Assembly: GCA_002205965.3 (NCBI GenBank)
Contig: NADL03000037.1
Coordinates: 248,001-312,000 of the forward strand
Direction of reading: 5' to 3'
Length of the DNA: 64,000 nucleotides
From: Kappaphycus alvarezii
Taxonomy: Eukaryota; Rhodophyta; Florideophyceae; Gigartinales; Solieriaceae
Shown here: positions 1-10,112 of the stretch, in pieces
How the letters are laid out: every line of letters begins with the position of its first letter
How positions within the stretch are numbered: the stretch's first letter is position 1
Position numbers and translations under genes: made by a program
The notes under the pieces: generated by a model
What the model was told of the DNA's origin: nothing
Database searches by the model: none
What the model saw: the letters and a program-made list of their open reading frames with translations, nothing else

Positions 1-1400
1 AGAGTGGTTGTCGGATAGGTATGAGCCTACTCATTGCAGCAAAAGCGGCAAAGAATTCACTCCTTCAATGCGGCGGATCTGGAAGCGTTAACCGAGGCAC
101 GATGATAGGAAGTGTGTACCCACCGGCATCCCGTTGCCGCTCTGGAAGCACTGCAGGAGGTGATTTCCGAAATGATACGCGGTCTCCGGGCTCTGAGCAA
201 AGCTACAGCCCCTCCGCTAGGAAGTGCGCTTCACGCTATATTGTGCAATACCAGCCGTACGATGTGAATACATCATATGATGGTTTAAAAGTAATCAACT
301 AGTATGTGACGCGAGAGAAATGTAGTGCAATTAGCAGGAGACAAAACGGCGGCTGCCTTGCGGTGGGCAGGAGGAAAGCAGCTGCGGAGCTTTGCCGCTA
401 GGGCAATGCCGAGTATCCGGCTCGGATGAGCCTGGATGGAGTCATCCGCGCAGGAGTCATCGTGCCAGTTGGCCTTTGCCAATGCCTCCTACTGCACCCG
501 CAATTAAGTGGCCATAGAGGGAGGTTATAACAAGAAATACCGATGTCCGGGTACCTTAGTGTACAGGCAAACACTATTGTACCACAGCTCCGTCGTTGCA
601 AATCAGCAATGAAGAGGCTCAATAACCACTACCTTTCAGAATCATAGGGCCGAGTTTCGACCGTCCTGGTTCAGACTTACCGCTCCGATGTTGGGAGCGA
701 CATTCGGACGAATGGCTGAAACAAGCAGCACCCACAGTTGAGAAAATGCAAAAATGGTGAAGCATAGCAGCTAGGATGGACGCGGAACCAAGGGACAGTC
801 CTGCAGTACGAGCGAGCAAGACAGTCGTGGTACGTGACAATGGGCACCCAGAGTACCATAAGCGAACGGGACAAACGTCAAAAGCACAGAGGGTATCACA
901 GCCGAGTCGGTTTAGGGGAGGGCCTGCTGAAGTTGGGTATTGTGGGTCCGCATCTTATCGCAATCAGTGCGGTTGGCGGCAGGCCGTGGGGCCGAGATGC
1001 GCGACGAAAGGATGACGAGTAGAGACTACGCACGGTGACATCTTTGCCGGTTGGGGCAGGAGGAAGGGGCGCGGAGGGAGTATCAGAGACTGGACTAGGT
1101 TTGCGGGGCTGAAAAAAGCTATATGGGCTAGAGGGTGGGCCTCGAGCTTCGTGTGAAGGTCGGCAGAGCGTGGCCAGTGGTAAACAAGGCCATTCCGCAC
1201 ATTGGTTTGTCACGGAATATCGCGGTAGTGCTATGGCCGCAGGTGCTCTAAGGAATTTTTTTTGTGTCTGTTAAAGAACCGTACATAGTACAGCACAGTA
1301 CTGTACAGTATGGGGTCAACGTTTCACCACTCATCAACGCTGCTCTCCTCTCAGCTGCGCTTTTCCGAGGTATCCCCATCCCGTAAGATCATCGTGCGCC
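1..1400. other. Unassigned leader region
   Basis: No recognisable gene. Short open frames exist on both strands (for example a 93-codon + frame at 21-302) but they show no known domain and have antisense competitors. A cluster of overlapping CAGTA/CTGTA units lies at about 1290-1310, just upstream of the sufS gene. A run of T sits near 1257-1262. Confidence 0.4.
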
Positions 1401-2774
1401 ATGATGGCTTCAAACCTGGCGTTCCTCACAGCAACCAACCCTCGCCTCCCACTCCGTTCCCCCCCGCCCCTCTCCAAGCGCTCACCTTTATTGCCTCATA
1501 GCCACCGATCACGCTGGCAAGCAACCCTACAAACCGCCCCAAGTCTCGCCCCGCGCACTGACTTCCCCATCCTGCACCAGCAGGTCCACGGCCATCCCCT
1601 CGTTTACCTCGACTCAGCTGCCACCTCCCAAAAGCCAAAGGCAGTTATAGACGCCCTCACCGCTTACTACGATTCCGTCAACTCCAACGTACACCGCGGA
1701 GCGCATGAACTTGCCGCACGTGCCACAAATGCTTACGAGCAGACTCGCCACGCCGTCGCAACCCTCATCAATGCAAAATCTGATGATGTCGTATTCACAA
1801 GAAATGCCACAGAGGGTATCAACCTGGTGGCCTCATCATGGGGCTATGCCAATTTGAAAAGGGGCGACCGTATCCTCGTCTCCGTCATGGAGCATCACGC
1901 AAACCTCGTCCCATGGCAAATGCTTGCCGAGTCCACTGGGGCAACGATCACCCCCATCCTACTCGATCACCAACAGTCTTACGATGTCGACGCTCTGGCC
2001 CGCGAACTAGACGCAGGTGGCGTTAAACTGGTTGCCTGCTCCCACGTCTCTAACGTTCTGGGCTGTTTCAACCCTGTCCAACAAATCGTCAAACTCGCCC
2101 ATAAACACGACGCTTTAGTGCTGGTGGACGCGTGCCAGTCCGTCCCGCATATGCCAGTTGATGTCGCTGCATTGGGTTGCGACTTTCTTGTTGCCAGTGC
2201 CCACAAAATGTGCGGCCCCACGGGGGTTGGCTTCTTATGGGGTAGGAACGAATTGCTTGATGCCATGCCGCCGTATATGGGAGGTGGGGAGATGATTTCC
2301 GACGTTTATTTGGACCGCTCAACATACGCAAAGCCGCCGCATAAGTTTGAAGCGGGAACCCCCGCCATTGGCGAGATTGTCGCCTTTGGCGCCGCTATTG
2401 ACTACCTTCAGAAACTGGGCTTGGATGATATGCATAAGTTTGAGCTGCAGTTGGCCGACTATTTGTACCGTAGATTGACACAGTTTCAAGAAGTAACGGT
2501 GTACGGACCCCCGCCGCCTAGAGCAGCTCTATGCGCCTTTAACGTTGAGGGCGTTCATAGCAGTGACCTGGCCACGATGTTGGACTTGGAAGGTGTGGCC
2601 GTTAGGTCCGGGCATCACTGCGCTCAGCCGTTGCATCGAGAGTTGGGCATTTCGCATTCAGCTAGGGCAAGCTTGTATATCTATAATACTATGGATGAGA
2701 TTGATGTGTTTATAGAGGCATTGAAAGGTGCGGTAGATGTGCTAGGGGGGAAGCTCACACCGAAACCGTCCTAG
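1401..2774 (+). CDS. sufS: Cysteine desulfurase SufS, probably plastid-targeted
   Basis: Class-V PLP-dependent aminotransferase fold. SufS removes sulfur from L-cysteine as an enzyme persulfide and, with SufE, feeds Fe-S cluster assembly in the plastid. The 457-residue frame is intact. Residues 1-50 are rich in Ser, Pro, Leu and Arg with few acids, like a transit peptide, and the conserved core begins near residue 54 (TDFPILHQ). The PLP lysine is K269 in [10 protein letters not shown]. The catalytic cysteine is C407 in [10 protein letters not shown], the short-loop SufS arrangement. [10 protein letters not shown] at 421-430 is the usual C-terminal motif. The length fits a bacterial-type SufS (about 406 aa) plus a leader. 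I took the first of two adjacent ATGs (1401 and 1404). No intron is needed. Coding-strand composition drifts from C/T-rich at the 5' end to G/A-rich at the 3' end. AATAAA follows at 2790. Confidence 0.93.
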   Translation: MMASNLAFLTATNPRLPLRSPPPLSKRSPLLPHSHRSRWQATLQTAPSLAPRTDFPILHQQVHGHPLVYLDSAATSQKPKAVIDALTAYYDSVNSNVHRGAHELAARATNAYEQTRHAVATLINAKSDDVVFTRNATEGINLVASSWGYANLKRGDRILVSVMEHHANLVPWQMLAESTGATITPILLDHQQSYDVDALARELDAGGVKLVACSHVSNVLGCFNPVQQIVKLAHKHDALVLVDACQSVPHMPVDVAALGCDFLVASAHKMCGPTGVGFLWGRNELLDAMPPYMGGGEMISDVYLDRSTYAKPPHKFEAGTPAIGEIVAFGAAIDYLQKLGLDDMHKFELQLADYLYRRLTQFQEVTVYGPPPPRAALCAFNVEGVHSSDLATMLDLEGVAVRSGHHCAQPLHRELGISHSARASLYIYNTMDEIDVFIEALKGAVDVLGGKLTPKPS

Positions 2775-2789
2775 AGTCTTGGATAAAGA

Positions 2790-2795
2790 AATAAA
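2790..2795 (+). terminator. Candidate polyadenylation signal of sufS
   Basis: AATAAA lies 16 bases after the sufS stop codon. It is placed as expected for an algal mRNA 3' end, but this rests on the hexamer alone. Confidence 0.35.
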
Positions 2796-2990
2796 GAGCA
2801 GGGGACTCACCGTATTCTTTGCGTGCTCTGAGAAGAAATTATTCTTATCTTGCTACTATCCGCCCTCAAGGCAGCACTTGGGATGAAATGCAGAGGTGAT
2901 TTTTGCAAGCCATCGCTTACTTTGCAATAACACGTCATCATGTCCGCAAACGGGGCATTTAAGGAATGGAGACCCAATTTGCTTTCTTTA

Positions 2991-3840
2991 TTAACAAGTC
3001 CTACGAGAACCGTGGTCTCCTTCGGTTCTTCTACTAGAATAATATACACCTTCGAACTTTGCATCTATTTCCTGCGAAGGGGCGCCAAAGTCAACTACTC
3101 GCTCTTCACCTGAAAATTGAGATACAGTTGGTGTAATCGCTGGTGTAGACGATCGCCTTGGGAATGGAGGAGTGGAGGCACCTGCCGACTTCCCGTGGGA
3201 ATATCCTGAAAATCCAGGTGGGGCGCCACCCTGAAATCCTTGAGTTCCACTCCCCGGAAATCCTGGAGGTCCCCCAGCCACCCCTGGTGGTCGAGAAATA
3301 GATGGGGACCCCGCAACGTATGGTTGGTTCGCCTTCGATCCAAATGCCAAGGGGCGATGTAGGCTATGGCGTCTGGGGACGAACCGTGCAGCCCCGGATG
3401 GTGTGCTCATTTGGGTGTTATCTTTTAAGCACTGCAGGCAAATCGTCAGGATCAGATTCCTCACTCAGATTGCTGGAGAGTCTCTTTCTATGCTGCTCAA
3501 ATGCATTAGGCTGGTAGAGAGATAGGGCCATCGCTCGACATTGGACTTCGGCACTCATAACTCGAGAAAGCGGCTGGATTGCGACAAGTTCATGTCTGTG
3601 ATATGCCCTCCTGGTTGGTATTGATGCCACCACGACCTCCTCGTCCTCCTGTCCAAGTTGTTCCGAAATCAAGACCCCCATCACTTTTCTGAACGAGGCC
3701 CCTTTCGACTTGCTCAGAGGATCTTTCCACGTCTGTTGTACCTTTACGGACACCAATGATTCTTGATGAGATTGCTTTCTGCTGATTCCCACGTGCTCTG
3801 CGGACAAATGGGTGCAATGGTACTTGCTCTTGTAGTTCAA
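2991..3840 (-). CDS. Possible C-terminal extension of IRE1, or a separate unknown gene
   Basis: Two overlapping minus-strand frames (3840-3418 and 3464-2991) follow directly downstream of the IRE1 KEN domain. The first has natural-looking mixed composition with a Ser/Asp/Glu patch (SNLSEESDPDDLPAVLK). The second is rich in Gly, Pro, Phe and Ser with collagen-like GGPPGFPGSG and GGAPPGFSGY segments. The frame passes from one to the other around 3420-3460, where LPAVLK and QCLKDNTQ read the same bases, so one indel probably separates them. No start codon context marks an independent gene, and its spacing to the KEN domain suggests a low-complexity tail on IRE1. That is unusual, because IRE1 proteins normally end just after the KEN domain. 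I recognise no domain here. Confidence 0.35.
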
Positions 3841-6737
3841 ATGGTTTCAGGCCGTATCGCTGAAAGTGTTGCTGATCAATGAGCAATGGGTTCTCTATGG
3901 CATACTGGTACACACACATCAGCAGTTGTGGTACCCGAGACGTGAAGTAGGTCAAAAAGTTAGTCCTACCGTGGAGACTCTCATCTGCATCCTCAGGACT
4001 GTCTGGCCTAGCGGAAAACTTTGGTGAGCTATGCTTCTCCTCTGGTAGCTCTCCTACATCTTTCTAGAGAGGCAGGAAGTTCGAGTAGTGATTTCTCTTG
4101 TTACGGATCACCCTCAGTAAGCCCGAGGCAGTATTCTCGTAACCCCTCCCTAGTTCCGTTAATAACTCCATGTCCATCCTGACCAGCCAGTCGCTGCAAT
4201 ACTTCCGAGATTGCTCATATCGATCCAGATTCTGAGTGTACCTTGCCGGGTCATGCCTAGTGTCGTACAAACGATCAGAGATATCAACAAGGAACGATAA
4301 CTTCATCGCGTCTGACCAGAAGAAAGGGTGTTTCAAAGCTTCATCCGCGCTTGGGCGCTTGCTGGCAACAGGGTCTATCATTTTGCGAACAATGTCCGTA
4401 GCTTCTGGTAGTTGGAGTGCCTCTAACGACTCTAGGGATGGCTTCCCTGCGGCAATATTTCCGTCACGCCCAAAAATTGCATTTCCAAACGGGTGCTCAC
4501 CTCCTGTCACAACAAAACTGACTACGCACCCGCGGCAAATATATCCACCGCTTTGGTCTGCCTTCCTCCGCTTAGAACCTCTGGTGCCCGCCACCCTGTC
4601 GTCCCTACCCCACCACCAGCGTTTGTCACAGCCGTATAGCTCGAGCGATTTGCAGCCAATCGTAATGCCAGCCCCACGTCTGCGAGTTTCACGTCTCCCC
4701 GACTTGATGTCGATGAGCGTGCTATGAGGACATTCTGAGGTTTCACGTCCCGATGGACTACCCCAACGCGATGCAGATCGGCAAGTCCTAGCAAGAGTTG
4801 CCTCAAGGCGCGGGTGCAATAAAGTGGTGGAGGCCCTCCAACATAAGACGCTGGCGGGACCGGCGGTTGTCTCTCGGTGACTCGCTCAGCAAGGGAGGCA
4901 GCGCAAAGCTCCAGAGCCAGATATATAAACTCAGAGTCCTCTTCCATTGCAAAATAGCGAACCACATGCGGAGAGGCCTCGTCAAGCTCGACCAATAAAG
5001 AAATTTCCTTGCGTGCCGACTCGTAGAACTGCCTAAGCAATCGCTTCACTGCAACTTTGCGCTCGCCTGGCATCATTTTTCCCTCATACACAACTGTGCC
5101 ATGTGCGCCGACACCAAGCACTTTTGAGGAGACCATCAGACATCCTACGGACATCCATCCAGATTTGGATCGATTCGACGTGACACCTCCGCCACCACTG
5201 CCTGTGCTCCCCGTCGACGATTCTAAATTGTGCGTCTGCAACAGGGAATCGCTGATTCCCTGCTAGTCCTCCATCACGGATTGTGGAAACATCGCCAGTC
5301 CTTCCCTCTCCAATTTTAACGTTGTACTTTTCATGCTCTTCTCCATGAAGTTCCTCAGTGTCTTCAGGATCTGTTTCTGAGCCTCCTGGGCTAACATCCC
5401 CTTCACCAGTATCTGCATCAGGGTCTACGTCGACATTATCAACCATCGCAGGTTTCCTCTTTCTTCTCTTCACCTTCCGCTTCTGTTTATCTGTTTTTCT
5501 TGGATGTCTTCCCACGACATACCCTACTAAACCAACAAGAATCAGAGTCACCAATCCCAAACCCGCTTCCCTCGAGGTAACCATGAAATGCACATCGCCT
5601 CCGCTTAACGCCTCGTCTCTAACCGTCTCTCTCCTTGACGGGACTCTTTCGCCCCTTGCACCGTTTTCGCTAGGTTCCAACGCCAAATAGTCTCCTCCTT
5701 CCGCTCTCAAGCGGTATCTTTTCTCCTCCCTTCCATCATTCAAACGCTGCACGTGGTCCACTTCCTGATCCTCTGGCCCAGCAAGCATAGCATAAGTATA
5801 ACCAGCCTCCTTCGCCACGATAACGTCCTTGTCGCCCTCTCCGATCATCTCTTCTCTACCTCCGCCTCCAATTCGGACCCCTCCCATTCCATGTACCTCT
5901 ACGACAGGACTGGCCACTTCCTTACTCCACAAAATCTTTCCATTGCGACGACTCTTTACGGTAACGCGATCTCGCCCAGCTGTCATGTAGGCTACGTACA
6001 TATCCTCACCGTTGCCATCCTTCAGACACCTCCCCCTATCCAAATAGGAAGGGACGGTATGAAGCAAACTCGCGTTCGCCAAAATGCGACCACTCTCCAC
6101 CTCCATGACCCTCACCCCGACCCGCTGTTCGGCTGACAACAATTACATGGTCGGACCTGCCCGGTAACAAAGGCCCTTTGTCGGGCATTTCTCCGAAGTT
6201 TACCTCTCGCAGGATACGACCTGTGCGCAAATCGACATACAAAACACTGCTCTCTTCCTGGGTAAGAATTACAGCATCTGCTCCAATATCAGCAACATCA
6301 GCAAAGGGTTCTGTTGCAGGAGCGATAACATCAGCATCTTGAAGAGAATGCTCAGAGTTTGGAGGAGGCTGTTGCCGGGTGGCACGAAGGTTGACAAATT
6401 TGGAGTCAACAAGATGGGCCTCCTCTGTGGTACGGTCAATACGATACAAATGGCCGTCCAAGGAGGGAACATACTCGTGGACGCCGGGTGCGGCCCAGGA
6501 ATCGACGGCGGGACGATTGTCACGATGAGTAAAGAGAACATCCCCTGTGTGGGCGTCGAAGGCCGATACGGTGCCGTCCATAGTGGAAAGCATGAGAAGG
6601 GGGGCGCGAGGGGAGGAGGGTTTGGAGGAGGTAGTGTCAAGAGTGGGAGAACTGGCATGAGAGAGAGTGGGGTAGACAACGGCAAAGAGGAGGGCGAGAA
6701 GGCCGAGAAAGGTGGAAAACGGTATGAGGGGCATCAT
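3840..6737 (-). CDS. IRE1: IRE1-like ER stress sensor: luminal domain, kinase, KEN RNase (frame-broken)
   Basis: Transmembrane kinase/endoribonuclease of the unfolded protein response, acting in the ER membrane. The start at 6737 begins MMPLIPFSTFLGLLALLFAV, a good signal peptide. An alternative upstream ATG lies at 6851. A PQQ-like propeller strand follows (STMDGTVSAFDAHTGD). The membrane segment GLVTLILVGLVGYVVG lies at about 5512-5565 and is followed by a Lys/Arg-rich stretch. The kinase has a glycine loop LGVGAHGTVVYEG, the VAVK lysine, HRDVKPQN near 4755, DVG in place of DFG near 4675, and a GWRAPEVL activation segment. The KEN domain has RNKRNHY near 4090, keeping the Arg, Asn and His of the RNase site, and TSRVPQLLMCVYQY near 3930. 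Frame breaks lie near 6130, in the Gly-rich linker (5165-5260) and near 4530. An in-frame TAG lies at 4064-4066. It is either a decaying gene or an assembly with indel errors. Confidence 0.85.
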
Positions 6738-8704
6738 GGTGTGATGGCGATGGGGAGGGGAGTTGAGAGGGTGGGAAGTCGCAAGGGGAAGGACTCTGAA
6801 ACGGGCGGGCGGGAGAGGTAGCGGTCGTTGAACGTTGCTTTTAAATCGCAATTTGGAAGAATGGGTTTAATTTGCAAGCAGGGTGTTTGGACAAAGGGAA
6901 AAGAAACATGACTGGTGCAATTTTTTCTATATTTTTGCAACTCTGAGCCACTGCACTGGTGGTTGAAGGGGATTGGGTGAAGCGCTACAATAGCGTGGTA
7001 CAATCCTCTACAGAACTACACAATTGCATAGTACAGTACTAAGCAATCACTGCCCTTAGAAAGCCGTGCTAGTCAAATGGGCCATAAGTTGATTGCGTTT
7101 TCAGAATATACTGTACTGTACAGTACTGTGTGGGTTACTGTACTATTGGGAAACTCTGCTACTGTAATTACTATTTTTCCAACTGTAATGGACATGTGGT
7201 TATTCACTTTGGTAGGAACAAGATCACCGTCCACACGGAAGAGATTACCCAAATTTTTTCCAGGCCAACTGTAAGGATATTGCACGTACAGTACACAACT
7301 GCTTACAGTAAGAACTGTATTCCTGTATCTGTAGCGCAACAATCATTCAGTACGTACGCAGCTACTGTAGGGTGAAACAACCCCAGGAGGGTTCTGTAGG
7401 ACAGCACTGTCCCGCCCTTGGGTCGATCGCCGCAGTATTCAAAGTCTCTCAGCACTGACCCGGGCCCGAACAGTGGAAACGAGAACACTGTGCGATACCA
7501 TGTTGTGCCGAGGTTTTTGACCCTCCACCATTGATACGGTATCTTCGGATAAATCGGACCAACCGGACTTGAGGTTCTTCATGACATTAACAACTATTCA
7601 GCATTTCGTCGAGGAAAGCACTCTCTGTCTGAACTTCCCGGTTGGCTCTTAGTCGTATAGTCAGACCTGCAGTGTACGATACTCACTGAAGTAAAGCTTC
7701 TCTTCTCTGAGTCCTTGAATATCAAGCCACGTGTCGCGGCGATCGTTCTACAGTACATCGCAGTCAGGCTGAATCACCGAAAACTGTGCACATATGTTCC
7801 CTATCCTGACCTCCAGGCGGCATGCGTGGCATTCGTGACCCCCCTATAGGCTTTATGAAATGCTGTAAAAGATCTCTTTTACACTCTCTTAAGACGCACG
7901 TGTCCATCTTTCCAACCATGCCTCTCCATCCTACCAAAAACGACATCCTCCCGTTCTCATTTGGCCCGACCTCCGAGCGCTGTAACACTGCTCAACCACA
8001 CGACGTCGCTAAGCTACAACTTGCACTGCATCAACCCGGCAGCAGAAGGCGTCATGCAAGTTAGCACCATGTAGAGACACAAAGCGCTTGGAATCATGCA
8101 TCCACCCGCAGTAGGCAACAACAGTTCCAATTCACGACGGGGGACTGCCTCGCGGTCGTGCAGGACTTTGCGCCGCATGCATCCCGTGCCACTGTCCTCC
8201 TCCCGCCCTCAAGGCCCATGCGCTTCTTTCCACCTCGTCCCGATTTCTCCGTCTACCCTCAACCATTCACGAATTGGAATCCCCGGTTGGTTCCATTTCG
8301 CGAACCACGCCCTCCGCCAATCCATTTTTGCGGCTTGAGTATTCCTGCAGAACTCGACTCCCGCATCACTTCGTCGCTCGTCCGCCTCGAGCAGCGGACG
8401 GGTGATGCTGACCACAATCGACCTTTCGATTCCCTTTCTGCATGCCGCAGAACCTGAACCCCCGTCCCCTTCCTATGCCCCTCCTGCATGTCACCGTGCC
8501 TCGCATCTTGACCGTGACTTTTTTGTCTTCCGGACCGCCCAATCATTCACGAAAGTCTCGTGCCTAACCTGCACTGCAATTTGCTCGCTCATTGTAAGAC
8601 CAGCAACTCAATGTTTGGACAACTGCGCAACCACTTGAGGGCGATATCCAAGCCTTTCGCCGGTCCCCGGCGAAAGGCTCCAGTCTGCAATCACAACTGA
8701 ACTC
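6738..8704. other. Intergenic spacer upstream of IRE1
   Basis: About 2 kb without a recognisable gene. It contains several runs of overlapping TACTGTA/TACAGTA (7109-7130, 7285-7370). From about 8096 to 8700 there are C-rich + frames that may be the degraded upstream part of the RLE-type LINE tail starting at 8705, but nothing conserved is readable in them. Confidence 0.35.
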
Positions 8705-9524
8705 ATGCTATCGAAGTCCGATAGGCTGTTCTTGTCCGCAGCAGCACCCGACCAAGCACGGCACCTCTTCGTGCGCACATCTTCCTCCTCCTCTGTTTTC
8801 TCCTCGCTTCCTCACCCCCACCGCGGTACGTACATGCCCTCCTCTGCGTGGAAAGTCGCTCTGGCTCTCCGTCTGGGCATCGCGCCATTCCCTGGATCTA
8901 CTCGCTGTGCGGTCTGCTCCCGTCGCTCGGCCGACATCGCACCTGTCTTAGATCCAAGCGGCCAACGCGCGTTGACCTGCAAATACGAAGACGGAATGAC
9001 TCATCGGCATCACGTCCTCCGCAACGTTCTTGCCCGCTACTGTAAGGAAGTTGGGATCGCCGCCCTCGTCGAGCATCCGCTCCTCTACCAGGTTCCCAAC
9101 TCGTCTGGGCATTCGGAGTCCCCCGCGTTACGAATGGACATTTTCATTCCCGCTGCATACGGGCTTCACAGTACCGATATCGCCGTCGACGTCACTGTGC
9201 CCACCCCTCCGCTCGCCGCCACATCTCGGCAAGTACAGTACGGTTACCGCAGGCGCTGCCGCGACACTCGCAGAGCGCGGGAAACATCGTCATTACGGCA
9301 CCTACTGCGATCAAATCGATATCCTCCTCTCCCCCGTCGGGAATAATATCTGTGGCGCCTTGGGCTACGACGGCCAGGGTTTTTTCCGCCGCCTCGCTTC
9401 CTTCGCTGATTCCCGTCGCGGTTCCTCCCCTGAACAGGAGCTCCGCGATTTCGTTACCCGTTTTGCCTTTAGTCTCCAAGAAATGCAGGCGCGACAGGTT
9501 TCCAACTGTCGCCCCTATTCGTAG
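8705..9524 (+). CDS. RLE-type LINE tail, copy 1 (5'-truncated)
   Basis: C-terminal part of a non-LTR retroelement protein with the signature of the restriction-like endonuclease found in R2/CRE/Dualen-type LINEs. In order it shows WKVALALRLGIAPFP, a C-x2-C knuckle (CAVCSRR), DPSGQRALTC, a Thr/Arg-His-His stretch (THRHHVLRNVLARYC), then a catalytic-type pair: LRMDIFI (normally R-P-D) and AVDVTVPTPP. The first frame runs 8705-9346. The downstream helical part (AAATLAERGKHRHYGTYC ... FFRRLASFA) continues in another frame that stops at 9524, so at least one frameshift lies near 9230. No reverse transcriptase is present, as expected for a 5'-truncated LINE insertion. An alternative is a free-standing nuclease family, since several RT-less copies occur in this window. 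Confidence 0.6.
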
Positions 9525-9933
9525 TTAATTCCTGAATACCCTCCGCACGCTTCTGTGCAACATTGTACAACCCATAAAGATTTACCACCACCACAATGCA
9601 AAGCCTTTTCCTATTTGAGTGCAGCCTAGGTCATGGATGTTGGATTAGCTACGATCTCAGTTAAAGCCTTGGTGAGCATTGAACATTTACTAGCAGTCCG
9701 CGATATGACCCTCAATTTCGCCAGTTTTACTTGCCCCAACACGGGGCTTGACATAATTGAACGCAAGCAACGTGAGCAAGTGAAAATAAGTCTGCTGTCG
9801 AAAGAGAGAGTGCGCAATCTTCTGGATAATTTTCAGCTTATATATTTTCAGTTCTGAAACTAGCGACCCGATTACATGGACTTCTCGGAGCTCACGTTTA
9901 GCGACCTCTGCCTCTCACACCCTTTTCGGAGGG
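9525..9933. other. Spacer between LINE tail and Copia fossil
   Basis: A 74-codon + frame (9633-9857) has no recognisable domain. Nothing else supported. Confidence 0.3.
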
Positions 9934-10112
9934 TGATGATCTCGTTCTTTAGAGCAATAACTGATCGTAATCTACAGATTTCAATGTAAGCTTAATGTCT
10001 CGTATTTAGGGTCCTCGTCCTAACCCAGAGTCTCGCTTCTCCATCATTGTTATCCTCACTTTTTATTACACAGTTGGTTACCCAACAAGCACGCTACGCT
10101 ATTCCACGTCTC
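9934..10112 (+). repeat. 5' LTR of the Copia fossil (approximate ends)
   Basis: Direct repeat of the segment at 14226-14405. Both begin near TGA(T/A)GATCTCGT and end near CTACGCTATTYCACGTCTC. The ends are approximate because similarity continues a few bases past the last CA dinucleotide. Confidence 0.65.

Noticed and set aside
4060-4120. Intron as explanation for the TAG in the IRE1 RNase domain
   Set aside because: The only nearby GT lies before the conserved R-N-K-R-N-H-Y, so splicing from it would remove the catalytic region.
4236-4727. 163-codon + frame
   Set aside because: Antisense shadow of the IRE1 kinase domain.
6339-6821. 160-codon + frame
   Set aside because: It is antisense to the signal-peptide and luminal region of IRE1, whose minus-strand frame carries recognisable sequence.
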